Below, one piece after another: positions 24,889 to 32,856 of a DNA stretch of 64,000 nucleotides. This DNA is from JASGIT01 sp047601665 (GTDB taxonomy: Bacteria; Pseudomonadota; Gammaproteobacteria; Burkholderiales; Burkholderiaceae_C): assembly GCA_047601665.1 (NCBI GenBank), contig JASGIT010000001.1, positions 744,001 to 808,000 of the forward strand. Reading direction: 5' to 3'. A program made the position numbers and the translations under genes. The notes under the pieces are model-generated. The model was not told the origin of the DNA. It searched no databases and saw only the letters and a program-made list of their open reading frames with translations. The number at the start of each line of letters is the position of its first letter. The stretch's first letter is position 1.

Positions 24889-26604
24889 TTACGCGCGCCG
24901 CGCCTGGGCCAGCCGCCGCACCACGGCCACCAGCTGGTCGATCTCGTCGAAGGTGTTGTAGAACGCGATCGACGGGCGCACCGTGGTCTCCACCCCGAAG
25001 CGGCGCAGGCTGGGCTGGGCGCAGTGGTGGCCGGTGCGCACGGCGATGCCCTCCTGGTTGAGCGCCTTGCCCACCTCGTCGGTGCTGTAGCCATCGAGCA
25101 CGAAGGACAGCACGCTGGCCTTGCCGGGCGTGGTGCCGATCAGCCGCAGGCCGGGGATAGCGCCCAGCTGCGCCATGCCGTAGTCCACCAGCGCGTGCTC
25201 GTACTGGCTGATGGCGTGGATGCCGATGCGCTCCACGTACTCCAGCGCCGCGCCCAGGCCCACGGCGTCGGCGATGTTGCCGGTGCCGGCCTCGAAGGTG
25301 TTGGGCAGGGGCTGGTACTGCGTTTTTTCGAAGGTCACGTCGGCGATCATGTTGCCGCCGCCCTGCCAGGGGGGCATGGCCTCCAGCACGGCGCGGCGGC
25401 CCCAGAGCACGCCGATGCCGGTGGGCGCGAAGATCTTGTGACCCGAGAAGACGAAGAAGTCCGCGCCGATGTCCTGCACGTCCACCGGCGTGTGTGCGAT
25501 GGACTGCGCGCCATCGACCAGCGTGGCGATGCCGCGCTGCCGGGCCAGGGCGACGATTTCCTTCACCGGCACCACGGTGCCCAGGGTGTTCGACACGTGG
25601 CCTATGGCGACGATCTTCGTGCGGTCGTTCAGCAGCTTCTGGTATTCATCGAGCCGCACCTGCCCCTGGTCGTCGATGGGAATGACGCGCAGCTTCGCGC
25701 CCTTTTTTTGCGCCAGCTGCTGCCAGGGCACGATGTTGGCGTGGTGCTCCAGGTGGCTGACGATGATCTCGTCGCCCTCGCCCACCTGCTGGCCGCCCCA
25801 GGCCTGCGCCACGAGGTTGATGGCCTCCGTCGTGCCGCGCACGAAGATGACCTCGTTCACGTCGGGCGCGTGGATGAAGCGGCGCACCACTTCGCGCGCG
25901 TGCTCGTAAGCGTCCGTGGCGCGGCCCGCCAGGGTGTGGGCGGCGCGGTGGATGTTGGAGTTCTCGTGCTCGTAGAAGTGGCGGATGCGGTCTATGACCT
26001 GGCGCGGCTTGTGCGTGGTGGCGGCGTTGTCGAGCCAGACCAGTTGCTTGCCGTTGATGCGCTCGGACAGGATGGGAAAGTCGCGCCGCACGGCGTGCAC
26101 GTCGAAGCCCGCCGCGTGGCCGCGGCCCGCCACGGGCGGCGCGCCATGCGGGTGCGCCTTGGCGGGCGTGACGTAGCCGTCGGGCAGTGTGACCGCATCG
26201 ACGAAGTAGAACCGCGGCGCGCCGGGTGCAACCCCGGTCGCCAGCCCACCCAGGCGCGGCTCGTACGCGGGCAGCGTGGAGTACGCCTTGTCGGGCACGC
26301 CGTTGCCCGCCACCGCATCGGGCACGGTGACGTGGATGCGGTTCCCCAGCGACAGCGGCTGCGCGTGCGAACTGGGCAGCAGGTTGGCGCCGGGCACCAG
26401 CCCTTGCGGGATGGGGTTGCCCGGCACGTTGGGGGCCAGGCCCACGGGGCTGGCCAGCGGCGAGCCCGGCGGGGCCAGTTGGCCCGGCGGCTGCACGCCC
26501 ACCGGGGGCTCGCCCGGCAAGGCGCGGAAGAGCGCGTTGGCAAGCTGCGCCAGATCGGCCGGAGCGATCGGCGCGCCGGCGTCGGCGGATGGAATGGCGG
26601 TCAA
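24889..26604 (-). CDS. Cysteine desulfurase, cargo of the Family 2A encapsulin
   Basis: A 571-residue PLP enzyme that removes sulfur from cysteine. The first 160 or so residues form a Pro/Gly/Ala-rich, probably disordered extension with PNVPGNPIPQGL and GAPRFYFVDAV segments, absent from ordinary SufS; in Family 2A systems this extension loads the enzyme into the shell. The SufS-like domain follows: VWLDNAATTHKP, PLP Lys390 (SGHKIF) and persulfide Cys528 (GHHCAQP). The start is TTG with GGAGG 8 bp upstream, 15 bp after the shell gene stop, which indicates co-translation. Sulfur would accumulate inside the compartment. Confidence 0.93.
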   Translation of the reverse strand: MTAIPSADAGAPIAPADLAQLANALFRALPGEPPVGVQPPGQLAPPGSPLASPVGLAPNVPGNPIPQGLVPGANLLPSSHAQPLSLGNRIHVTVPDAVAGNGVPDKAYSTLPAYEPRLGGLATGVAPGAPRFYFVDAVTLPDGYVTPAKAHPHGAPPVAGRGHAAGFDVHAVRRDFPILSERINGKQLVWLDNAATTHKPRQVIDRIRHFYEHENSNIHRAAHTLAGRATDAYEHAREVVRRFIHAPDVNEVIFVRGTTEAINLVAQAWGGQQVGEGDEIIVSHLEHHANIVPWQQLAQKKGAKLRVIPIDDQGQVRLDEYQKLLNDRTKIVAIGHVSNTLGTVVPVKEIVALARQRGIATLVDGAQSIAHTPVDVQDIGADFFVFSGHKIFAPTGIGVLWGRRAVLEAMPPWQGGGNMIADVTFEKTQYQPLPNTFEAGTGNIADAVGLGAALEYVERIGIHAISQYEHALVDYGMAQLGAIPGLRLIGTTPGKASVLSFVLDGYSTDEVGKALNQEGIAVRTGHHCAQPSLRRFGVETTVRPSIAFYNTFDEIDQLVAVVRRLAQARRA

Positions 26605-26619
26605 GGCGGCGTCCTCCCT

Positions 26620-27543
26620 TTACTTGTAGGTGTCCAGCGCGGAGTAGTCGTGGTAGCGGTTGATCTCCACGTCGTCCAGCACCGCGATGGCGTCGGGCGT
26701 GAGCACGGCCAGGGAGCAGTACAGCGAGATCAGGTACGACGCGATCGCCTGGTTGTTGATGCCCATGAAGCGCACCGACAACCCCGGGCTCTGCTCGCCC
26801 GGCAGCCCCGGCTGGTACAGGCCGACCACGCCCTGGCGGCGGTCGCCCACGCGCAGCAGGAGGATCTTGCTTTTGCCGTCGGCCACGGGCACCTTGTTGC
26901 TCGGAATCAGCGGCACGCCGCGCCAGGTGATGAACTGCGAGCCGAACAGGCTCACCGTGGGCGGCGGCGTGCCGCGCCGCGTGGCCTCGCGGCCAAAGGC
27001 GGCGATGGTCAGCGGGTGGGCCAGGAAGAAGGCGGGTTCCTTCCACACCTTGGTGAGCAGTTCGTCCAGGTCATCAGGCGTCGGTGCACCGTTGAGCGGA
27101 AAGATGCGCTGCTCGTCCGCCACCTGGGCCAGCAGGCCGTAGTCGGGATTGTTGATGAGTTCGCTTTCCTGGTTCTCCTTGATGGTCTCGATGGTCAGGC
27201 GCAGCTGTTCCTTGGTCTGGTCGTGCGGGCTGCTGTACAGGTCGGAGATGCGCGTGTGCACGTCCAGCACGGTCGAGACGGCGTTCAGGAAGTATTCGCG
27301 CGGCTTGTCGTCGTAATCGACGAAGGTGCGCGGCAGCTGGTTCTCCTCCTGTTTAGCCGTGCAGGTGACCTTGATGTCCTCGGGGTTCTTGACCTGGTTG
27401 ACGCGGTAGATGCCCGCCTCCACCGGCACCCATTGCAGCAGGTGCGTGAGCCAGCGCGGGCTGATGGTGGACAGCTGCGGCGCGGTCTTGGTGGCATTGG
27501 CTAGCTGGCGCGCTGCGTTGTCGCCCAATGCGGTGGTGCTCAT
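26620..27543 (-). CDS. Family 2A encapsulin shell protein (SrpI-like)
   Basis: A 307-residue HK97-fold protein that self-assembles into an icosahedral nanocompartment. The N-arm (LANATKTAPQLSTISPRWL) and the continuation QWVPVEAGIYRVN match Family 2A shells, long annotated as major membrane protein I or SrpI; there is no signal peptide or membrane span. Neighbouring genes for a desulfurase with a loading extension, a serine acetyltransferase and a rhodanese confirm the type. The known family members store elemental sulfur under sulfur-linked regulation. The start ATG has CGGAG nearby. A large hairpin lies in the 116-bp gap upstream. Confidence 0.95.
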   Translation of the reverse strand: MSTTALGDNAARQLANATKTAPQLSTISPRWLTHLLQWVPVEAGIYRVNQVKNPEDIKVTCTAKQEENQLPRTFVDYDDKPREYFLNAVSTVLDVHTRISDLYSSPHDQTKEQLRLTIETIKENQESELINNPDYGLLAQVADEQRIFPLNGAPTPDDLDELLTKVWKEPAFFLAHPLTIAAFGREATRRGTPPPTVSLFGSQFITWRGVPLIPSNKVPVADGKSKILLLRVGDRRQGVVGLYQPGLPGEQSPGLSVRFMGINNQAIASYLISLYCSLAVLTPDAIAVLDDVEINRYHDYSALDTYK

Positions 27544-27590
27544 GGAAAAAACTCCGTTCGTTCGTGGTTAAAGGAAAAGCAGACAAGGCT

Positions 27591-27628
27591 CCGCCGCCAC
27601 TCCCGCGCGGGCGGGAATGTGGTGGCGG
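27591..27628. other. Large intercistronic stem-loop before the encapsulin gene
   Basis: CCGCCGCCAC (27591-27600) pairs with GTGGTGGCGG (27619-27628), with one G-U pair, outside an inner stem TCCCGC/GCGGGA with a GCGG tetraloop (27601-27616); a 2-nt bulge joins them. About 16 bp in all. No U-tract follows on the sense strand, so it is more likely a stabilising or processing hairpin than a terminator. It could raise shell transcript level over the upstream enzymes. Confidence 0.7.
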
Positions 27629-27659
27629 TGCAGGGAAAAGGGGTTGGAAAAGTGCCGGG

Positions 27660-28622
27660 CTAGCCGCCCACGGCCTCCAGCGCCTGGATGGTCTCGGGCG
27701 ACAGCCTGGACGGCGCGGGCTGCCGCACCTCCTGCCGGGGCGGCGGCTGCAGCACGCTGGCGCCGGGCGGAATGCTCTCGGTCACCCACACGTTGCCGCC
27801 GATGACCGCGCCCCGGCCCAGCGTGACGCGGCCCAGGATGGTGGCGCCCGCGTAGATGACCACCTCGTCCTCGACGATGGGGTGGCGCGGCTCGCCCTTG
27901 CGCAGGTGGCCGGCCTCGTCGGTCTCGAAGCGGCGCGCCCCCAGCGTCACGGCCTGGTAGATGCGCACGTCGCGGCCGATGCGGCAGGTCTCGCCGATCA
28001 CCACGCCCGTGCCGTGGTCGATGAAGAAGCCGGGGCCGATCTCCGCGCCGGGGTGGATGTCGATACCCGTGGCGCTGTGCGCCTGCTCGGCGATCAGCCG
28101 GGCCAGCAGGCGCAGGCCCTGGCCATGGAGCACGTGCGCGATGCGGTGGTGGATCATGGCCTGGATGCCGGGGTAGGCCAGCAGGATCTCGTCCACGCCG
28201 CGCGCCGCCGGGTCGCCCCGGTAGGCGGCGAGCACGTCGCTGTCGAGCAGCAGGCGGATTCGCGGCAGCTGCTGCGCCAGCGCCTGCACGGCGGCGTCGG
28301 CCTGGGCGTGCAGCGCCGGGTCGGGCAGGCCCGTGTGGCGCGCGTGGAAGGCTATCTCCAGCCGCGCCTGGCGGTACAGGCCGCGCAGGGCCGCGCCCAG
28401 CGTGTAGCCCACGTAGTAGTCCTCGTTCTCGTGGTGCAGGTCTTCCGGCCCCAGGCGCATGGGAAACAGCGCGCCCGCCAGTTGCCGGGTGATGGCGCGC
28501 ACCGCCTCCTTGGACGGCAGTTCACGCGCCAGGGGCTCGCGCGCGCGGCGCTGGGCGTCGCGCCAGTCGTTGCGGACGGCGCGCAACTCGGCCACGATGG
28601 TGTCGATCTGGTAGTCGGCCAT
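27660..28622 (-). CDS. epsC: Serine O-acetyltransferase of the EpsC type, in the encapsulin operon
   Basis: A 320-residue enzyme making O-acetylserine from serine and acetyl-CoA, the carbon precursor of cysteine. An alpha-helical N-terminal domain (about 1-185) is followed by a left-handed beta-helix of hexapeptide repeats, starting at ATGIDIHPGAEIGPGFFIDHGTG split across turns, with active His in IDHG and TLGARR. The C-terminus lacks the classic Ile tail and is Pro-rich. Its position in the encapsulin operon would feed cysteine to the desulfurase. The start has AGGGA about 10 bp upstream. Confidence 0.93.
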   Translation of the reverse strand: MADYQIDTIVAELRAVRNDWRDAQRRAREPLARELPSKEAVRAITRQLAGALFPMRLGPEDLHHENEDYYVGYTLGAALRGLYRQARLEIAFHARHTGLPDPALHAQADAAVQALAQQLPRIRLLLDSDVLAAYRGDPAARGVDEILLAYPGIQAMIHHRIAHVLHGQGLRLLARLIAEQAHSATGIDIHPGAEIGPGFFIDHGTGVVIGETCRIGRDVRIYQAVTLGARRFETDEAGHLRKGEPRHPIVEDEVVIYAGATILGRVTLGRGAVIGGNVWVTESIPPGASVLQPPPRQEVRQPAPSRLSPETIQALEAVGG

Positions 28623-28672
28623 GGTCGTCAGTCCCTTCAGAAGGTATGAATGAATCCGGCGTGCCCGAGCAG

Positions 28673-28728
28673 GCCGCGAAAACGCGGCTGATCTAGGCGC
28701 AAAGCGCAGCCATAGCTCGGGCTATGGC
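28673..28728. other. Tandem REP-like hairpins between rhodanese and epsC
   Basis: Two perfect small hairpins: GCCGCG-AAAA-CGCGGC (28673-28688) and GCCATAGC-TCGG-GCTATGGC (28709-28728). Flanking GCAAA and TTTGC can extend the second. They lie in a 176-bp gap without a gene between two co-directional cistrons. A processing or transcript-stability role is plausible; a mobile REP-like origin is equally possible. Confidence 0.65.
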
Positions 28729-28798
28729 GAGCATTTGCAACGACGAGCGGGCGTGTTTTGGCGGCATGAGCGGGCATGTCGGGTTCTTTCACACCTTC

Positions 28799-29275
28799 TC
28801 AATCCTGCACCCAGGGCAGGCCGTGGAAGCGCCAGCCGTCGCTGCCGCCCCGGTGCTGCCGCGCGTCGATCTCGCCCTCGAAGCCTTCGAGCACGTTGAA
28901 GACATGGCTGAACCCGGCCTGCGCGGCCACCTTGGCGGCCTCCACCGAGCGCTTGCCCGAGCGGCACAGCAGCAGCGCCACGGCGTCCTTGCCGCCGAAG
29001 GGGGCGAGCTTCGCCTCCAGTTCCCGCGCAAAACGGGGGTTGCGGGTGAGCGCGGTGCCCGTCGCCCAGGCCACGTGCAGGCTCTGCGGCACGTGGCCGA
29101 CGAACTTGCGCTCCTCGGCGGTGCGCACGTCGACCAGCACCGCGTCGCCCGCCTGCACCAGCGCCCAGGCTACCGGCGGCGCAATGCCGCCTGCGTAGCC
29201 CAGCTGGCGATCATGGGCTTCAAAAAGGGCCTGCTCCAGGGCCGGGGCAAGCTGAACGTCGAGGACTTCTGACAC
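28799..29275 (-). CDS. Rhodanese-domain protein, first gene of the encapsulin operon
   Basis: A 158-residue single-domain sulfurtransferase. The fold shows ALVQAGDAVLVDVRTAEER near residue 40, GHVPQSLHVAW and the active loop CRSGKRS with Cys104, which carries the persulfide. It probably moves sulfane sulfur to or from the compartment or detoxifies thiosulfate. The start is GTG at 29275, supported by AAAGGAG seven bases upstream; an upstream in-frame ATG at 29332 lies in the probable promoter. It leads the rhodanese-epsC-encapsulin-desulfurase set. Confidence 0.88.
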   Translation of the reverse strand: MSEVLDVQLAPALEQALFEAHDRQLGYAGGIAPPVAWALVQAGDAVLVDVRTAEERKFVGHVPQSLHVAWATGTALTRNPRFARELEAKLAPFGGKDAVALLLCRSGKRSVEAAKVAAQAGFSHVFNVLEGFEGEIDARQHRGGSDGWRFHGLPWVQD

Positions 29276-29407
29276 GGAGGACTCCTTTTTTTCGGGGTGG
29301 CGGCAGCGGCGGATACCGTCCATGCCCTGCACTCTAAAAAGAAGCGGTCAGATTGGAAACAAATAAAAAACTGCTTGTTTATTACCCAAACATCCTAGAA
29401 GGACTGT
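29276..29407 (-). promoter_or_regulatory. AT-rich promoter region of the encapsulin sulfur operon
   Basis: This is a conspicuous AT-rich stretch in a GC-rich context, between the TSUP stop and the rhodanese start. On the minus strand TTTCCA and TAGAGT with a 17-bp spacer form a candidate promoter near 29331-29360. Upstream, an AT-rich block with AAACAA/TTGTTT dyad symmetry (29357-29385) is a good candidate site for a regulator such as CysB, but no known consensus was proven. Confidence 0.5.
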
Positions 29408-30157
29408 TTACTGCCGCCAGAAGAACACCCCCGCCATCACCAGCCCCGTCGCCACGATGCCCCAGCGCAGCACCGGCGCGGGCAGCCTGCGCGCCACGCG
29501 CGCGCCGCCGTAGCCGCCCAGGGTGGCGGCCACCATCATCAGCAGCGCCTGGGGCCACTGCACGATGCCGCCCGCCGCGTAGATGGCGACGGCAATCGCG
29601 GTGAGCAAGGCCGAGACGAGGTTCTTCATGCCGTTCATGGCGTTGAGCTGGGTCTGCCCCAGCAGTCCGAACAGCGCCAGCAGCAGGATGCCCAGCCCGC
29701 CGTTGAAGTAGCCGCCATAGCCCGCCACGGCCAACATGCCGAGGGCGGACTTCCACGGCGCGGCCGTGCCATGGCGGCTGCCCCCCGCCCATTGGCGCAG
29801 CTGCGGGCCGAAGGCGAACAGGGCCGTGGCCGCCAGTAGCAGCCAGGGCACGACTTTCTTGAACGTGGCGTCGGGCGTGAGCAGCAGCAGCGCCGCGCCG
29901 CTGGAGCCGCCGAGCAGCGACAGCACGACCACCGCGCGCATCGACAGGCCGGGCGGCGGCTGCATGTCTTCGCGAAAGCCCCAGGCGCTGGCCGCATAGC
30001 CCGGCAGCAGGGCGACGGTGCCGGTGGCGTTGGCGGCCACGTGCGGCACGCCGGTAAAGACGAGCGCGGGCAGGGTCAGGAAGCTGCCGCCCCCGGCGAC
30101 GGCGTTGAGGGCGCCGGCCACGAAGGCGGCGGCAAGGAGCAAGGCGATGTCGAGCAT
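29408..30157 (-). CDS. TSUP family (TauE/SafE) sulfite/sulfonate exporter-like permease
   Basis: A 249-residue permease with about eight hydrophobic segments. The two TauE/SafE repeat motifs are visible: GALNAVAGGGSFLTLPAL near residue 15, and GYGGYFNGGLGILLLAL near residue 145. The start at 30157 is MLDIALLL; divergent acuI begins 78 bp away. It lies just upstream of and co-directional with the encapsulin sulfur operon, so sulfite or another sulfur oxyanion is a reasonable substrate, though the family also handles organic acids. Confidence 0.88.
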   Translation of the reverse strand: MLDIALLLAAAFVAGALNAVAGGGSFLTLPALVFTGVPHVAANATGTVALLPGYAASAWGFREDMQPPPGLSMRAVVVLSLLGGSSGAALLLLTPDATFKKVVPWLLLAATALFAFGPQLRQWAGGSRHGTAAPWKSALGMLAVAGYGGYFNGGLGILLLALFGLLGQTQLNAMNGMKNLVSALLTAIAVAIYAAGGIVQWPQALLMMVAATLGGYGGARVARRLPAPVLRWGIVATGLVMAGVFFWRQ

Positions 30158-30235
30158 GGGGTGATTGTCACGTGCGGGCCAGCGCCAGTACGGCGGCTGC
30201 GGCCACACTTGGGGGTTGTCTTTTGGAGGCCTCCC

Positions 30236-31222
30236 ATGTTCAAAGCCCTGCTGCTCACCCAACCCGCCCCGCGCGCAACCCATGCCGAATGCGTGGAGCT
30301 CGACGAGGCGCAACTGCCCGAAGGCAATGTGCGCGTGGCCGTGTCGCATTCCACGCTCAACTACAAGGACGGGCTGGCGATCACGGGCCGCTCGCCCATC
30401 GTGCGGCAGTTCCCCATGGTGCCGGGCATCGACTTCGCGGGCGAGGTGCTGGAAAGCAGCGACGCGCGCTACCAGCCCGGCGACGCGGTGCTGCTCAACG
30501 GCTGGGGCGTGGGCGAGTCGCACTGGGGCGGCCTGGCCCAGCAGGCGCGGGTGAAGGGCGACTGGCTGCTGCACCGCCCCGCCAGCATCAGCGCGCACGA
30601 CGCGATGGCGATCGGCACGGCCGGCTACACCGCCATGCTGTGCGTGATGGCGCTGCAGGAGCGTGGCGTGACGCCCGCGAGCGGCCCGGTGCTGGTCACC
30701 GGCGCGAACGGCGGCGTGGGCACGATCGCGATCGCGCTGCTGGCGCGCCTGGGCTTCGAGGTGCACGCGAGCACGGGCCGCCCGCAGGAGGCCGCGCACC
30801 TGCAGGCCCTGGGCGCATCGCAGATCGTGGAGCGCGGCAGCCTGGACCAGCCCGGCAAGCCGATGCAGAAGGAGCGTTGGGCCGCCGCCGTGGACAGCGT
30901 GGGCAGCCACACCCTGGCCAACGTGTGCGCCAGCCTGCGCTACGGCGGCTGCGTGGCGGCCTGCGGGCTGGCGCAGGGGCTGGATTTGCCCGCGTCGGTC
31001 GCGCCGTTCATCCTGCGCGGGGTGGCGCTGCTGGGCATCGACAGCGTGTACGCCCCGGTGGCGCGGCGCGAGGAGGCGTGGCGACGGCTGGCAGCCGAAC
31101 TGCCGCGCGAGATGCTGGCCAGCAACACCGAGACGATCGGCCTGGGCGATGCCACCGCCGTGGCGGCGCGCCTGCTCGCGGGGCAGGTGCGCGGGCGGGT
31201 GGTGGTCGATACCAGCCGGTAA
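30236..31222 (+). CDS. acuI: MDR-family acrylyl-CoA reductase-like oxidoreductase (AcuI/YhdH)
   Basis: A 328-residue medium-chain dehydrogenase/reductase without structural zinc. STLNYKDGLAITG is the AcuI/YhdH signature, followed by FPMVPGIDFAGEV and the nucleotide motif GANGGVGTIAIALLA. Related enzymes reduce acryloyl-CoA to propionyl-CoA with NADPH. The start at 30236 has TTTTGGAGG upstream. It converges on ybeY with 2 bp between the stops. The substrate assignment is by family only. Confidence 0.88.
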   Translation: MFKALLLTQPAPRATHAECVELDEAQLPEGNVRVAVSHSTLNYKDGLAITGRSPIVRQFPMVPGIDFAGEVLESSDARYQPGDAVLLNGWGVGESHWGGLAQQARVKGDWLLHRPASISAHDAMAIGTAGYTAMLCVMALQERGVTPASGPVLVTGANGGVGTIAIALLARLGFEVHASTGRPQEAAHLQALGASQIVERGSLDQPGKPMQKERWAAAVDSVGSHTLANVCASLRYGGCVAACGLAQGLDLPASVAPFILRGVALLGIDSVYAPVARREEAWRRLAAELPREMLASNTETIGLGDATAVAARLLAGQVRGRVVVDTSR

Positions 31223-31224
31223 GG

Positions 31225-31677
31225 CTATTTTTCGTAGGGGTCCGCGAAGCCGAGCTCTTGCATGATCTCGGTTTCGTAGGCCTCCATCTCGTCGGCGTCC
31301 TCGGGGCTGGTTTCATGGTCCCAGCCCTGGGCGTGCAGCGCGCCGTGCACGAGCAGGTGGGCGTAGTGCTCTTCGAGCGATTTGTTCTGCTCGCGCGCCT
31401 CGCGTTCGACCACGGGGGCGCAGAGCACGAGGTCGGCCACGGCCACGGGCTCCTGCTGGTAGTCGAAGGTGAGCACGTTGGTCGCGTAGTCCTTGTGGCG
31501 GAATTCGCGGTTCAGGCGCTGGCCTTCTTCGCTGCCGACGATGCGCACGGTGATCTCGGCGTCCACGGCCAGCGCGTGGCGTATCCAGCGCGCGACCTTG
31601 TGGCGCGGCAGGGTGGCGCGGTGCCCGGCCGCGTCGCGCGCGAATTGCAGGGACAGGGTGAGGTGGTTCAGCGCCAT
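31225..31677 (-). CDS. ybeY: Endoribonuclease YbeY (16S rRNA maturation)
   Basis: A 150-residue zinc endoribonuclease for 16S rRNA 3'-end processing and ribosome quality control. The family motif HGALHAQGWDHE near residue 113 supplies the zinc ligands; NREFRHKDYATNVLTF is also typical. The start is MALNHLTL at 31677, immediately after repeat copy E. In most proteobacteria ybeY follows phoH directly; here the nad cassette lies between them. Confidence 0.95.
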   Translation of the reverse strand: MALNHLTLSLQFARDAAGHRATLPRHKVARWIRHALAVDAEITVRIVGSEEGQRLNREFRHKDYATNVLTFDYQQEPVAVADLVLCAPVVEREAREQNKSLEEHYAHLLVHGALHAQGWDHETSPEDADEMEAYETEIMQELGFADPYEK

Positions 31678-31681
31678 TGCA

Positions 31682-31735
31682 AGCCTTTTTGGCCTCCAGC
31701 GCTTGATGGACAAGCGCTGGCAGCTATCAAAACAA
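31682..31735 (-). repeat. Dispersed palindromic repeat, copy E (nadA-ybeY junction)
   Basis: This is the best-preserved copy: ATAGCTG-CCAGCGCTT-GTCCATC-AAGCGCTGG-AGGCCAAAAAGG on the sense strand. It lies between the nadA stop and the ybeY start codon and ends about 6 bp before the ATG. A 9-bp perfect stem with a 7-nt loop is predicted. Confidence 0.92.
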
Positions 31736-31746
31736 TAGTCAAACAA

Positions 31747-32856
31747 TCACACCGCGCCCAGGTGCGGCACCAGCGCGCCGGCGGGCTGGCCGTTCTTCAG
31801 CGCGGCGGTGAAGGCCAGCATCCGGTCGATCGGCAGCCGCGCGCGCGGGATGAGCGCCGGGTCCACGTGCACGGCGTTGGCGCCGGTTTCCAGCACGCGG
31901 GCCAGGTCGGCCAGGCCGTTCATCGCCATCCAGGGGCAGTGGGCACAGCTTTTGCAGGTGGCGCTGTTGCCGGCGGTGGGCGCTTCGTGGAAGGTCTTGC
32001 CGGGGTTGAGCGTGCGCAGCTTGTGCATCATGCCGTTGTCGGTGGCGACGATGAATTCGCTCGCCGCCATCTCGCGCGCGGCCTTGAGGATGGCGCTGGT
32101 GGAGCCCACGGCGTCGGCCAGCGCCACGACTTCGGGCGGGCTTTCGGGGTGGACGAGCACCTTGGCGGCGGGGTGGGCCGCTTTCAGCAGTTCCAGCTCC
32201 ACGGCCTTGAATTCGTTGTGCACGATGCACGCGCCGTTCCAGAACACCATGTCGGCGCCGGTCTGCTGCTGGATGTAATGCCCCAGGTGCCGGTCGGGCG
32301 CCCAGAGGAGCTTGTGGCCCGCGTCTTTCAGCGCCCGCACCACGTCCAGCGCGCAGCCGGAGGTGACGAGCCAGTCGGCGCGCGCCTTCACCTCGGCGCT
32401 GGTGTTGGCGTAGACGACCACGGTGCGGTCGGGGTGCTGGTCGCAGAAGGCGCTGAATTCATCCGCCGGGCAGCCCAGATCGAGCGAGCAGGTGGCCTGC
32501 AGGTCGGGCATGAGCACGGTCTTTTCGGGGCTGAGAATCTTGGCCGTCTCGCCCATGAAGCGCACGCCGCTCACCACCAGCGTCTGCGCGGCGTGGTCGC
32601 GGCCGAAGCGCGCCATTTCGAGCGAGTCGCTGACCAGGCCGCCGGTTTCCTCGGCCAGGTCCTGCAGGTCGGGGGGCACGTAGTAGTGCGAGACCAGGAC
32701 GGCGTTTTTCTGCTTGAGCAGGCGGCGGATCTTGTCCTTGAGCGCCGCGCGCTCGGCGGCGGAAGGCTCGGGCGGCACGCGCGCCCAGGCGTTTTTGGTG
32801 GAACAGGCGGCCCCTTCGGCGGGCTGTTCGTATTCGACTTCGATCACGGCGGTCAT
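31747..32856 (-). CDS. nadA: Quinolinate synthase
   Basis: A 369-residue [4Fe-4S] enzyme that condenses iminoaspartate with dihydroxyacetone phosphate to quinolinate in NAD synthesis. Conserved motifs: VSHYYVPPDLQDLAEETGG, SGVRFMGETAKIL, QATCSLD with the first cluster Cys, GADMVFWNGACIVHNEF, and KSCAHCPWMAMN with the last. Its ATG overlaps the nadC stop (ATGA). The last gene of nadB-panD-nadC-nadA. Confidence 0.97.
   Translation of the reverse strand: MTAVIEVEYEQPAEGAACSTKNAWARVPPEPSAAERAALKDKIRRLLKQKNAVLVSHYYVPPDLQDLAEETGGLVSDSLEMARFGRDHAAQTLVVSGVRFMGETAKILSPEKTVLMPDLQATCSLDLGCPADEFSAFCDQHPDRTVVVYANTSAEVKARADWLVTSGCALDVVRALKDAGHKLLWAPDRHLGHYIQQQTGADMVFWNGACIVHNEFKAVELELLKAAHPAAKVLVHPESPPEVVALADAVGSTSAILKAAREMAASEFIVATDNGMMHKLRTLNPGKTFHEAPTAGNSATCKSCAHCPWMAMNGLADLARVLETGANAVHVDPALIPRARLPIDRMLAFTAALKNGQPAGALVPHLGAV

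Noticed and set aside
29349..29362. GGTCAGATTGGAA resembling the RAYT-associated REP sequence
   Set aside because: The match is short and not inverted with a partner; mentioned only as a possible operator component.
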